This document shows positions 11,237 to 19,941 of a DNA stretch of 64,000 nucleotides, one piece after another (position 1 is the first letter of the stretch; each line of letters opens with the position of its first letter). Origin of the DNA: Paragorgia papillata (lineage: Eukaryota > Cnidaria > Anthozoa > Scleralcyonacea > Coralliidae). The translations under genes and the position numbers were made by a program. The notes beneath the pieces are model-generated. The model searched no databases. It was given only the letters and a program-made list of their open reading frames with translations, and had not been told where the DNA came from. The stretch is from the NCBI GenBank assembly GCA_035771165.1, contig JAWNZC010000303.1, positions 62,001-126,000 on the forward strand, written 5' to 3'.

Positions 11237-11449
11237 CTTTACTTCAACAGATCCTGGCGAGTTTTGGTAAAAGGCCATACAATCATTACAATGTCTAGTA
11301 TCGCCGAGAAATTGATTCTTTGTTTCTTTCGGTAGCCATAGTAAAGGTCCGCCATCGCATTGCGAGCTTATTTTTCGATGAATCGACAGCCAGTTGATAG
11401 CCAACAAATAAACAACTGAGAAACAGTGAAATGTCTGGCGAATATTCAT
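11237..11449 (-). CDS. First exon of a probable secreted or membrane protein
   Basis: Reading the minus strand, an ATG at 11449 opens 71 codons ending at AAAG|GTGAGC, a strong donor. The N-terminus (MNIRQTFHCFSVVYLLAINW) has a hydrophobic stretch of about 14 residues that fits a signal peptide or signal anchor. A polar part with three or four Cys follows (CDGGPLLW; HCNDCMAFYQ), as in an extracellular domain. The family is not recognised and no second exon was found between 8.6 and 11.2 kb. The nearby TGACGTAA at about 11459, just upstream, could be promoter sequence. The alternative is a chance open frame, but the signal sequence plus donor make that less likely. Confidence 0.5.
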
Positions 11450-11611
11450 GACTGTTCTCTGACGTAATTCACTCTTTCAGTTTAAAGTTTCCAATTATTT
11501 TTAATACACCTTGATTCGCTGACAGTCCGACTACTCTGACATCTTTGTTTGAGACGACTGCTGTGTAGTGTGCCAAGAAATGTCGCGGAAATATTCAAAA
11601 ACATCGATAAA

Positions 11612-11674
11612 ATGGCAAGAAAAGCTTCGTTCAAGAGACAACTCGCCGCCATGAATTCACCAGTTTTACTCTAG
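11612..11674 (+). CDS. Short basic open frame cut by a hairpin element
   Basis: An ATG in good context (AAAATGG) opens 20 codons, MARKASFKRQLAAMNSPVLL, then TAG. The last six or seven codons lie inside the left arm of the inverted repeat at 11654, so the stop may come from that insertion. It is divergent from the minus-strand exon at 11449, about 160 bp away, an arrangement that would fit a shared promoter. It may equally be a chance frame. Confidence 0.25.
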   Translation: MARKASFKRQLAAMNSPVLL

Positions 11675-11807
11675 AAACCACGTGTAGTGTCACGTGGTTA
11701 AATATGTAAACAAAGCCGAAAGTTCTCACCAGGACGAACTTTCGGCTTTGTTTACATATTTAACCACGTGACACTACACGTGGTTTCTAGAGTAAAACTG
11801 GTGAATT
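11654..11807. mobile_element. Near-perfect hairpin with 71-bp arms
   Basis: Arms 11654-11724 and 11737-11807 are exact reverse complements over 71 bp around a 12-nt loop. The ends read AATTCACCAG. Each arm also holds the inner palindrome CACGTGTAGTGTCACGTG. Arm identity implies very recent insertion or active arm correction. Probably a tiny foldback MITE. Confidence 0.85.
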
Positions 11808-11929
11808 GTGAATATCGCCAGCGGCCGCGCGGAGGACTAATAACGCGTCGCCAAAAAATAAAAATAATCGCGAAACCTAGAGTCGTCTACCTGCGGTAGC
11901 CCAGGGGGTAGCCCGAGTAAAAAGACGTG

Positions 11930-12030
11930 TTTGATGGTGGTTAAGTTTAAAAAAGACGTTTAAAAAAGACGTAGTTGAGGGTGGTTTAAAAAAGACGTAG
12001 TTTAAAAAAGACGTAGTTGAGGGTGGTTAA
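11930..12030 (+). repeat. Short AAAAAAGACGT repeats
   Basis: Four or five imperfect copies of TTTAAAAAAGACGT alternate with AGTTGAGGGTGGTT. They form the 5' flank of the SINE-like unit at 12090. Confidence 0.7.
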
Positions 12031-12089
12031 GTTTAAAAAACAATTCCCAAAAAGAAATGGTTAAGTACGAGAAAAGATCAGTAGACTTC

Positions 12090-12175
12090 AGGCAAGGACG
12101 TGTTAGTGTAGTGGGTAAGTCACTGTGCTTGTGTGCGACACACCCTTGGTTCAAATCAAAGGCTGGTCAAAATCA
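12090..12175 (+). mobile_element. tRNA-like SINE unit 3
   Basis: Near-identical to units at 9284 and 9459: A box around 12112, B box GGTTCAAATC at about 12148. It carries the same upstream flank. Confidence 0.6.
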
Positions 12176-12255
12176 GAAGAAAAAAAAGATTTTTGATCAA
12201 TAGACTTCAGTTAAAGACATTTTGGTTGTTGAAGGTGGTTAAAAAATTGAAAAGG

Positions 12256-12330
12256 TTTGACCGTACCAGGATTGGGACCTGCCCCCACCCAACTGCAGTC
12301 GTGGGGCCTTACCACTAGACTATGGTCCTT
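12256..12330 (-). tRNA. tRNA-like pseudogene
   Basis: The minus strand reads GGACCATAGTCTAGTGGTA at the 5' end and GGGCAGGTCCCAATCCTGG toward the 3' end, close to the A and B boxes of Glu/Asp-type tRNAs. The acceptor stem pairs poorly, so a pseudogene or SINE head is likely. Confidence 0.45.
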
Positions 12331-12461
12331 TCATTCGTGTTTTTACGAAGACAATTTAATAGTGCTTAAAATTGAAGTACTAAAACTTAAAATAGTGGTA
12401 GCAAAAAAGAAAAAATGAAATTAATGAATTTAATAATGAAATTGAGGTAGAAAAAAACTGG

Positions 12462-12522
12462 AACCCACAACCTTCTGATCGCCGATAAGACGCCTGAATC
12501 ATTAAGCTACTGAGATTGATTA
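12462..12522 (-). tRNA. tRNA-like pseudogene
   Basis: On the minus strand, TCTCAGTAGCTTAATGATTC resembles a D-arm/A box and GTTGTGGGTTCCAG a T-arm/B box. The acceptor stem is not convincing. Confidence 0.4.
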
Positions 12523-12667
12523 AAGTATTTGGTTTTAATTAGAACGATGTAGATATTATTTATTAGATGAGTAATAAGAAAAGGAAAAGAAAGCTTATTG
12601 AAGCAATTAGTTAAGTAGAAATGTTTTTCCAGATATTTTACTAAAAAGAAAAAAAAAGAAAATGATT

Positions 12668-12745
12668 AGTTCTAAAGTGGGAGTCGAACTCCGAATCTTC
12701 TGATACCCAGTGAGTCGCTGCAACCATTGAGCTAGTGAGACACAG
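12668..12745 (-). tRNA. tRNA-like pseudogene
   Basis: On the minus strand, CACTAGCTCAATGGTTGCAG matches a tRNA D-arm/A box well, and GGAGTTCGACTCCC gives a good T-arm/B box. Spacing is tRNA-like, but the acceptor ends do not pair. It is the best of the local series. Confidence 0.5.
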
Positions 12746-13107
12746 ATGATTTGAAGGTAGGTTGAGTTCGATGTGTGATATATATATAAGGATATACGTT
12801 GATGTGGTAATGTTGTTAAGAGGAGAGATGGATGTGCTAGCTTGGATAAGAGAATTGAGTGGAAATATTTTTGGAGCTATTTTAGTGAATTTCGAAGCTA
12901 TTAATTAAAAAAATTAAAATTTAGAACAGTTTTGTTTGAATAATAAAAAACGATAATTATTCATGCAAAACCTTAATAAACACAAGATTTGAAGCTAATT
13001 TCCAAGCGTACATGAACATCTAATCATAAACCTAACAAAGAAAAATAAACGAAAAAGAAATTGAGTTGAAAAAAAATCAAAAGTGAAACTTTTGGGGAAA
13101 AATTGAA

Positions 13108-13200
13108 AAAAGTTAACCCCGCAGAAGATTTGAACTTAAAAGGGAGGTGTCGACTTTTGGATTGTTGCCTCACGCGAGCAGTGCGCCAGCGAAACGAATT
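13108..13200 (-). tRNA. Weak tRNA-like sequence
   Basis: A B-box-like AGTTCAAATCTTC and an A-box-like TGGCGCACTGC occur at tRNA-like spacing on the minus strand. The stems are poor. Confidence 0.3.
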
Positions 13201-13227
13201 TGAAAAGGAATGCATGAATATGCTTAG

Positions 13228-13310
13228 TTATCGATCAGAAATTTTTCAAGCGAATAGTGTTTGCATAATGAGATTTTGAGGCTCGGGAGTTCGGTTCCGA
13301 TAGCGGTGAG
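13228..13310 (+). tRNA. Weak tRNA-like sequence
   Basis: GGGAGTTCGGTTCCGATAGC on the plus strand resembles a T-arm with B box. The 5' half is not clearly tRNA-like. Confidence 0.25.
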
Positions 13311-13819
13311 AATTGGATATTGTGTTTTCTCAATTCGTCTTGGTTTGGTCTTGTAATGTATATCAATGGAAAACTGGGAGTTTTTCTTTCTTAAAAATGG
13401 TCTCAATGTTTAGTTTAAGTAAATGAAACTCGAAATATAAGTTCAAAAGTGTCGGGGTTGTGTGTGTGTAGCAGCCTGGGAGCCAGAGTCGGAGGATAGA
13501 TATCCTTAATTTGCAGTGAAATTTTCACCTGACGCGCTTTCAATAGTGAGCAGGGAGTTATACGGTGCGTAACGGGACCCAAACCCAGGGTCATTAATCA
13601 TTGGGAAGAAGTTGGACTCGTGGGAGGGTTTTTAAAAGGAGGCCAGGGAGTTCAACTTCAAGTCGTCCCCCGTTTTCCCAGGGGGGCTTCACAATTTTCT
13701 CAAAAAACGGCAAGCTTGTGTTATGGGGCAGAAATGGAGCTGACCCGGGGGGGGGACGCCCTGAAAGGGAGAGGATTGGATGGGTGATCTCCCAGGAGAC
13801 TGGGGCGAGGTTTATATTT

Positions 13820-13835
13820 TCAAGATGGCGGCGAA
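13820..13835 (+). promoter_or_regulatory. YY1-type initiator motif
   Basis: CAAGATGGCGGCG matches the AAGATGGCGGC element that binds YY1 and often spans the start codon of animal genes. The same motif recurs at the second candidate start at 17330. Confidence 0.45.
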
Positions 13836-14001
13836 GGGGGAAGAAGTACTTTTTGAAGGTGATGTGGGAAGGTCCCGATTTTTGCCATTTTTTACCGTTT
13901 TGAATCGTTTAGAGTTAGAAAATATGAATTTAGAACAGCTTGAGTACTCATTAAAACTCAAAGACGTCAAGATTTGGGCTTCAGAAACGAAAGATGGGTG
14001 A
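13825..14001 (+). CDS. Candidate first exon, left-arm gene (58 codons)
   Basis: From the ATG in the YY1-like motif, 58 codons are open: MAAKGEEVLFEGDVG, then FLPFFTVLNRLELENMNLEQ, ending KIWASETKDG before TGA. It is rich in Leu and Glu and probably helical. The exon-like segment continues to CAG|GTTTGT at 14039. The piece from about 13970 is related to the two exon-like segments at 14265 and 14586. The AAKGEEVLFEGDVG stretch resembles AAKMVLFEKIGG at 17.4 kb. The family is unknown. The in-frame TGA before the apparent donor suggests decay. Confidence 0.45.
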   Translation: MAAKGEEVLFEGDVGRSRFLPFFTVLNRLELENMNLEQLEYSLKLKDVKIWASETKDG

Positions 14002-14264
14002 TTTTGTAGATGCTCCCAGCTCGTGGTTTTAGTAGTTCAGGTTTGTACATTTTGTTGAGTGTTTGTGAGTTCTTTATTTCCTGACGACCTGTTGTAAAAC
14101 GGTTAAGAAGACACTAGAAACTCTAAGTTAAAAGTACGAGAATAATGTACAAAATTTTGGGTATTTATTAATTTATATTAATGGTTCAAAAATGGTCAAA
14201 ATGGTGGCCATCTTTCTGCTTTTACAAAAAGAAAAGTAAAAAATATTAATTCTTATCTCTTTAG

Positions 14265-14363
14265 GAAAGCTATGGAACTCTAAAAAGCAAGGATTCTTCT
14301 TCCAGAAATGAAGGGTGGATGATTTTCTTGACGGATTCTGGCATCATGTTTTTCAGATTTCAG
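14265..14363 (+). pseudogene. Exon-like module, left arm
   Basis: A 99-bp segment between acceptor TCTCTTTAG and donor TTTCAG|GTTTGT. One frame is open except for a single TGA (KLWNSKKQGFFFQK, stop, RVDDFLDGFWHH), consistent with a Trp codon turned to a stop. The flanking introns are related to those of the module at 14586 (shared GTACAAAATTTTG words). Confidence 0.5.
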
Positions 14364-14585
14364 GTTTGTAAAATTATGTAGAACGTTGAATGTTTTTGTG
14401 AGTTACTTATTTCTGTATAACCTGTTGTTAAATGCTTACAAGAAGGAAAAAATGTAAGCTAAAAGTATGAGAATAATGTACAAAATTTTGCTTATTTTTA
14501 AACTTATATTAATGGTTCAAAATGGTAGGCTTCTTTATGCCTTTACAAGAAGAAAATGAAAAAATATTAATTCTAATGTTTTTAG

Positions 14586-14677
14586 GAAAGCAATGGAACT
14601 GTAAAAAGTAAGGATTGTTGCTGCAGAAATGAAGGATTGTTGATTTTTTGGATGGATTCGCACATCATGGTTTTAAG
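14586..14677 (+). pseudogene. Exon-like module, left arm
   Basis: A 92-bp copy of the module at 14265 (acceptor TGTTTTTAG, donor TTTTAAG|GTTTGT). The same frame has two stops (KQWNCKK, stop, GLLLQK, stop, RIVDFLDGF). It shares the repeat period of about 320 bp with the preceding module. Confidence 0.5.
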
Positions 14678-14679
14678 GT

Positions 14680-15145
14680 TTGTACATTTTGTTGAAGTTT
14701 TGTCAATTGTATATTTCTGTATATATTATTCTTGTTCAATTTTTGTCAGCTGTATATTTGTACTATTTACTAATACAGTAAATAGCTTTTAGTTTAATAA
14801 CTAAAGTTGGTTGTATTTTTTTTGTTTGACTAAGGGTGGATTGTTTTAAAAACTGATGAATATTACGTTGCAAAGACAAAGTGGATTTTTATGTAGAGGA
14901 TTATCTGTGATGTGATATGTAAGTAACAGCATATTTTCAATTATTGTATACATGCATGTATGTATGTTTTACATCCCGCACCCATTGGGTGCAATGCTAC
15001 AATGCGTTCGTAAGAGTTAGCCGAGAGCTTTCACTCTCTTCTGCCATCCTTCCCTGTCTCTTGCGAGGCGTGCCAGGTCTTCAAATACATTATATACATA
15101 TATACCAGAAGTTACTTATTTGTCGTAGGATTGTAAAAAAATAGT
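14680..15145. other. Intergenic or intronic sequence, no gene seen
   Basis: AT-rich. Positions 14965-15085 are more GC-balanced (CCCGCACCCATTGGGTGC) and look like a fragment of a dispersed element, family unknown. Confidence 0.4.
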
Positions 15146-15149
15146 GTGT

Positions 15150-15325
15150 CTATGAGAGAGAGAGTATATTGTAGGATATAGTATTTACCAGGAAGAGAGC
15201 GTATATGGCAGGATATAGTGTCTACCAGGAAGAGAGAGTATGTGGTAGGATATAGTGTGTACCAGGAAGAGAGAGTATGTGGTAGGATGTAGTGTTTATC
15301 AAGGAGAGTATGTGGTAGGATTTAA
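15150..15325 (+). repeat. Minisatellite of about 37-40 bp
   Basis: Four to five imperfect units containing GGTAGGATATAGTGTGTACC followed by AGGAAGAGAGAGTATGT. Confidence 0.85.
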
Positions 15326-15329
15326 AATT

Positions 15330-15820
15330 GTAATAGAAGTGGGAATTATAGTCAGTTTCAGCTTGTTTTTGAAATTCGTTTGTCAAAATTCGTTGGAAGG
15401 TTGGTAAGTTGGTACGGAAGTTCTCAAAGTTCGTTGTGAAGTTCTAATTTAATAAGATTTGAATTGAATTCCTTTGGTAAAATCACGGAGAAGAAGATTA
15501 TTTGTTGTTTAGAATATAATAATAGATACTTGGTTAAGCAGAAACAAATTGCTGACTTAAATTTGTATCTACCTCGCAATGTAGTTCGGAACATTGCAAC
15601 GTAAGTTCTGAATGTTCATTTCAATTATACGTATTGGATTTCAAAAGCAAGCTGAAACGGAGTATAACTATAACAACACATTTATTGTTTATTGATGAGC
15701 TTTTTGACTTGTTGACTTCTTGAAGGTGTTTAATGTATATTATTATATGGCTGGGCTTGTTTTCGGGTCATTACGCCAAACATCGCATGCTGATTGGTTG
15801 CTGAGAGGTCCAGAAAAAGC
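15330..15820. other. No gene seen
   Basis: AT-rich sequence without open frames or recognised repeats. An inverted CCAAT box (GATTGGTTGC) is at about 15791. Confidence 0.4.
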
Positions 15821-15821
15821 C

Positions 15822-15855
15822 GTAATGCCCTCTCGGCACTGTGAGAGGGCATTAC
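15822..15855. repeat. 13-bp perfect inverted repeat
   Basis: GTAATGCCCTCTC (15822-15834) pairs with GAGAGGGCATTAC (15843-15855) over an 8-nt loop. It may be a MITE remnant. Confidence 0.75.
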
Positions 15856-16147
15856 ATCCTTTTCAATGACCTGCAAGTTTTGGCAGGAAAATTACTGAGT
15901 TGATTGAATGAAAATAAAAACGAATTAGATATATTCGTTGGAAAACTTTGAACAATAATACGTCCTGAAACATCAGTGTTTCTTTTTATAAAAACTTCTT
16001 ATTTAAAAGCGCGAAAAATAAAAGCATAACAGGTGTAAACATGAAACGAACAAGCTCAAAAGTAAGAACTAAAATGAACAGTAACACCTGATCAAGACAA
16101 ACATAGAACTAAAAACAGATAAGAAAACAAACCAAAAGCCATATAAT

Positions 16148-16303
16148 AAAAGGCTTATTAACCTTGTTTTCTCGGTCTGTACGGGAAAGTATTTGCCCTC
16201 GGTTTCTCTCGCACAAACCTAGCTCCTTCATCGCTCGGTCTGTACAAAAACCTCGGGCAAATACTTTCCTGTACATACCTGGAACTCAGTTAATAAGCCT
16301 TTA
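16148..16303. mobile_element. 155-bp foldback MITE
   Basis: Termini AAAGGCTTATTAAC and GTTAATAAGCCTTT are inverted repeats. The arms continue with GGGAAAGTATTTGCCC on the left against GGGCAAATACTTTCC on the right. CTCGGTCTGTAC occurs in direct orientation in both halves. The target duplication is unclear in the AT-rich flank. Confidence 0.75.
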
Positions 16304-16309
16304 ATAAAT

Positions 16310-16995
16310 GTTTGCAAATCCTATATGTACTGTACTGTATATAGAGTACATGTGAATGAGAAAATAATTAAGAATAATGAGAGAAGAATATTTAAAAAAG
16401 CTAAATTTCCATATATTTGTGTTTACATTTACTGTATTAAATGAATTAATGATAAACTAAAAGCTTCACTGTGATAGATTAGCCGATAATAGAAATAGTG
16501 GTGATTTAAAGTATATATTAAAGTTAAGTTGTCTTCCTGCAAATGTTTATATATTGTTGTATAGTTGTTTATACAGTATATGTATTGAAATAAGGAACAT
16601 TTAAAATAGTTGGTGTGAGCAGGTGTAGGTGTAATTTGCTATGAAGTTTGTGAAGCTCCGATGATGTGCAAAAGCTTAGAAAAATCAGAATAGTGAAAGA
16701 TTATTTTGTACATTTGCAGTAGGCTTAGGTATTTTTGTCTGAGTAATAAAAGTAATAAACATGGTCTTATGCCAGATTCTTACTCAATGAGTTTGTTTGT
16801 GTGCCTGCTAATGATTCTTTTTAGTTTGATGTAATTATTTCTTGGCTGTCTAATGTATTTTATGCTGCGAATTAAACACCAGATGATTTTACTTGTCACA
16901 GGGAAAATCGAGCGATGGGGAAAGGTTAAGAAGCTAAAAAAATCTCTTCACTTTTTTGGCCAGACTTTATAAAGATCAACATTTGGGGGTGGTGA
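16310..16995. other. AT-rich sequence, no gene seen
   Basis: No open frame, RNA gene or array recognised. It leads into the CRE/CCAAT array. Confidence 0.45.
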
Positions 16996-17250
16996 TGTAA
17001 TGTGTTGTTTTTTTAATTGAAAAAATGGTGATGTAATGTTTTTTTGATTGGTGGAAATGGTGATGTAATGTTTTTGGATTGGTGGAAATGGTGATGTAAT
17101 GTTTTTTTGATTGATGGAAATGGTGACGTAATGTTTTTGGATTGGTGGAAATGGTGACGTAATGTTTTTTTGATTGGTGGAAATGGTGACGTAATGTTTT
17201 TTGATTGGTGGAAATGGTGACGTATGTTTTTTGATTGGTGGAAATGGGGG
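16990..17250 (+). promoter_or_regulatory. Array of inverted-CCAAT plus CRE-like sites
   Basis: A minisatellite of about eight units (30-33 bp). Each unit carries TGATTGGTGG (inverted CCAAT, NF-Y type) and TGATGTAAT or TGACGTAAT (CRE/ATF-like). Later units have the better CRE half-site TGACGTAA. The array ends about 50 bp before a perfect CRE and a YY1-type start motif, so an upstream enhancer role is plausible. The minus-strand HHHFHQSKN frame across it is a repeat artefact. Confidence 0.55.
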
Positions 17251-17296
17251 GTGAGCATGCGATGGATTGTGGTCAGTGGTTGATGCGTTGAATGTT

Positions 17297-17341
17297 TGAC
17301 GTCATTCCTGTAGGAGAATCGAAGAAGCAAGATGGCGGACA
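17297..17341 (+). promoter_or_regulatory. Candidate core promoter: CRE and YY1 motif
   Basis: A perfect CRE, TGACGTCA, lies at 17297-17304 and AAGATGGCGGAC at 17330-17341, spanning the start codon at 17332. This arrangement fits a TATA-less animal promoter. Confidence 0.5.
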
Positions 17342-17487
17342 CGAGTGGGAAGAAGAGACGAGAGTTTTGATGACTTTATTGCTGCTAAAATGGTTCTTTT
17401 TGAAAAGATAGGAGGCCACACATGAAGAAGAAGAATCAAAGTTATAGAACAGTTGTCTAAATGAATAGTTTATCCGAAAGAAACGAG
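17332..17487 (+). pseudogene. First exon of left-arm gene with a one-base frameshift
   Basis: The ATG opens MADTSGKKRREF and then TGA. In the next frame, after the TTTT run at 17365-17368, the sequence reads DDFIAAKMVLFEKIGG without a stop. A single extra T therefore separates two parts of what looks like one N-terminus. The exon-like piece ends at CGAG|GTAAAA (17487), but two further stops lie before that in the second frame. The basic start and the MVLFE stretch resemble the candidate first exon at 13825. A short noncoding first exon with a chance frame is the alternative. Confidence 0.4.
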
Positions 17488-17489
17488 GT

Positions 17490-18540
17490 AAAATCCGTTT
17501 AAGCTTGGGGGAGTTTGGGTGCGGTTGAAGTTGAACGTTGAAGTTCGAGTTGTCTTTTAAGGGTGAAATACAAGCTAGGGTTTTCTAACACTGTTATAAT
17601 GTAAAACCAAAGTCTTAAATTGTATGTTTTTGTTCTTTTTGAGCAAGTTTATCATGGAATTTTCTTAAAAAAAGCGAGTGAATTGGGTATGGCGAATTTG
17701 AACGCAAAGCACGTGGGGTATTAGAAGTGTACTGTATATTTGTGTATAGTTGTACGTTGAAAATATCTTCTTCACTAATACTACGCTTTTTTTCTCTTTG
17801 TAGTGTTAATGTTTATTAACGAAAAATTTGAAAGATATTTTGGCGTCATTTGAACGGGAAGGTAGGTTGAATTTTATATTTCTGGGTGTGGTGTTTTGTT
17901 GAAATTTTAGTTTAGGACAAATAGAATTTGTTTTAAGATGTCAGTTGTGTTATTTTGTGTAGAATTAAAGAGATTATGTTGGCAAAAGTAAGAAAGCATT
18001 GGGATTCGATTAAAAAAACTATGTTTATAATGGCTGTTAAATCACTAAGTTTAAACTTTAAGATTTCTATGCTAAATTTAAAAGCTTAAGTAAACTAAAC
18101 CTTAGTTGCATTATAAGCATGTTCTTTTAAAAGATGAGCAATGGCTAAAATCTTGAAGGAAAAAGTTCGGTTACAATGTTCCAGAAAAGAGAAAAAAGTT
18201 GTCAAAATGTTATTGAACAAGTCGTAATGTTAAGGTATATATGTATTTGAAGTGTTTTATATACTCGAAGGTCTTACAGTCGGTTTCAGCTTGGATTTGA
18301 AATGCTTTTGAAGGTGAACTAAGATTGATTTTTTTTTTATTTTATAGAGTTTACAATGTCAAGGTATGTGTGATGTACATGTAAATTGTTTTATTTTAAA
18401 TTAAAGTTATTGTTGAACGAAATTTGTTAGTATTTTAGAATAAATGTCTGAGTATGACAGTCGTTGAACTAAGATGTTTAAATACTGGTTTTCTAGGGTT
18501 GATGTAACAACTTTAAAAGTATGATATATTAAGTTTTGTT
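17490..18540. other. Long intron-like stretch, no gene seen
   Basis: T-rich sequence without open frames. It contains several words (TTTTGTAG, GGTATATATG) like those flanking later modules, but no convincing exon. Confidence 0.4.
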
Positions 18541-18658
18541 TAACTATTTGTGTGTTGTTGTTGTATCGTGATTGGGTGTAGTTTTAAGTCGAGTAGTTTA
18601 TTTAAACTGTGTTTTAAAATATGTGAATGTGTAAAAGAATATGATTTTTTTTTGTAGG

Positions 18659-18786
18659 ATTTATCTGGTGAGTGTTGGTAGTTGAGATGTGTAAGAATTT
18701 AAAATGATAAAGTGAAGACAAGATTGTTGGTGAAGTCATGGAATATTTCAGGGAAGAGATGATGTGAAACCAGTAGACTTTGAAAA
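18659..18786 (+). pseudogene. Left-arm exon module, type C copy 1
   Basis: Acceptor TTTTTTTTTGTAG and a donor-like GTATAT. The frame SEDKIVGEVMEYFREEMM is open for 18 codons before TGA. IVGEVMEYF resembles the FVGKVVECL of the right-arm exon at 58733. The upstream half (TCTGGTGAGTGTTGGTAG) aligns with the start of exon A of the 1-kb units. Confidence 0.45.
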
Positions 18787-18973
18787 GTATATATTTTAAT
18801 TTATTGTAAAGTTTTTAAAATATTTATTGTTGTTTTGTTAATATCTTAGTAGAATAAAGTTATATTATGATGTCAAGTAAGATGTATTTTTTGTTTTTTA
18901 GTTTGTGTTTGATAATAATGTTTGATAAGGGGGTGTTGGTTGATTTTATGGTAAAACGATGTTTGTTTTTTAG

Positions 18974-19046
18974 TTATTGGATAAGCAGGGTTAGTGGGTG
19001 AAAAACGTAAGAATGGGAAAGACCTAGTAAGCAAGATTGGAAGAAG
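18974..19046 (+). pseudogene. Left-arm exon module, TTATTGG type, copy 1
   Basis: A 73-bp segment between acceptor GTTTTTTAG and donor AAGAAG|GTAAAT. The frame LVGEKRKNGKDLVSKIGR is open. Right-arm copies at 57421, 57076 and 55837 on the minus strand share both junctions and the AACAAGATTGGAAGAAG end (AAGCAAGATTGGAAGAAG here). Confidence 0.55.
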
Positions 19047-19137
19047 GTAAATATGTTTGCAGTTTAGGTGAATGTTAATATTTGCACGCATTAGTAATTG
19101 GATTATTGAACTAAAATGAGTTGTGTTCATATTGTAG

Positions 19138-19200
19138 GTTTTCTAGTGGAAGTATTCTTTCAAAGATGTTGAATAAAGCTTGAAGAGGACAACATTATGG
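19138..19200 (+). pseudogene. Left-arm exon module, GTTTTCTAGTGG type, copy 1
   Basis: After acceptor ATTGTAG it reads GTTTTCTAGTGGAAGTATTC and TTGAATAAAGCTTGAAGAGG. The AATAAA inside could act as a poly(A) signal. Copies follow at 20117, 20728 and 29811. Confidence 0.45.
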
Positions 19201-19328
19201 AAGGATTTTGTATAATATAAGTATTTGTGTGTTCTTGTTGTGTCATTAGGTGTAGCTTTAAGTCGAGTAGTTTATTTATGCTGTATTTTTTGAAGTATGC
19301 GAAAGGTAAATAGGATTTTTATTTGTAG

Positions 19329-19437
19329 GAATTATCTGGTGAGTGAGTGTTGATAGTTGAGATGTCTAGCATCCTTGGTGTAAAGTTATGGAATAATTGA
19401 AGAAAGATAAGGAAATAATTGAAATTACATGAAAAAG
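19329..19437 (+). pseudogene. Left-arm exon module, type C copy 2
   Basis: Acceptor ATTTGTAG, donor AAAAAG|GTATAT. Related to 18659 but with more stops in all frames. Confidence 0.4.
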
Positions 19438-19729
19438 GTATATGTACATTTGTTGTAAAGTTTTTAAAATATTTCTTGTTTTGGTACTATTTTAGTAGAT
19501 ATTATTGGAAGATAATGTAAATATTATGTGAAGTAAGTTGCTTTTTTTATTTTTTAGTTTATGTTTGATAATGACTGGTGTTTGAGCTATGTAAGTTTTA
19601 TGAAAGCTGGAGAAAGGTATATACAGTACATTTATTACACTGATTATTGTACAAATATAGTTGAAAATTGGAGTTGTAAAGGGAAACCAAGAGTATTGTT
19701 AATATAATACAGAAGAGTAAAACAAGCTT

Positions 19730-19900
19730 CTGAAATGCTAGTTTTAGAGAGATTGAAGTTGTAAGGGGAGAGAGGATGTAGTTGAAAATTGAAGTTTTGA
19801 GGGGGACTGGAATTGGTTGAAAATCGAAGTTAAGGGAGGGGGAGAGGAGATAGTTGAAATTTGATGTTGTAAGGTGGGTTAATATAGGGTATTAATTGAG
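19730..19900 (+). repeat. Diffuse GAAGTTGTAAGGGG repeats
   Basis: Imperfect units with TTGAAAATTGAAGTT and AAGGGGAGAGG, the same motif that fills the 3' part of each 1-kb unit at 24-29.5 kb. Confidence 0.65.
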
Positions 19901-19941
19901 GGGGTGTTGGTTGATTTTATGGTAAGACAATGTTTTTTTAG

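Larger units (their letters stand above)
12340..13600. other. Region of scattered tRNA-like fragments, otherwise no gene
   Basis: Between the tRNA-like pieces the sequence is AT-rich with no open frame. A further B-box-like word on the minus strand (GGGTTTGGGTCCCG) lies at about 13572-13587. Confidence 0.45.

Noticed and set aside
11810..11840. NotI-containing GC-rich patch (GCGGCCGCGCGG) as vector contamination
   Set aside because: The flanks are ordinary genomic-looking sequence and no vector sequence is recognisable.
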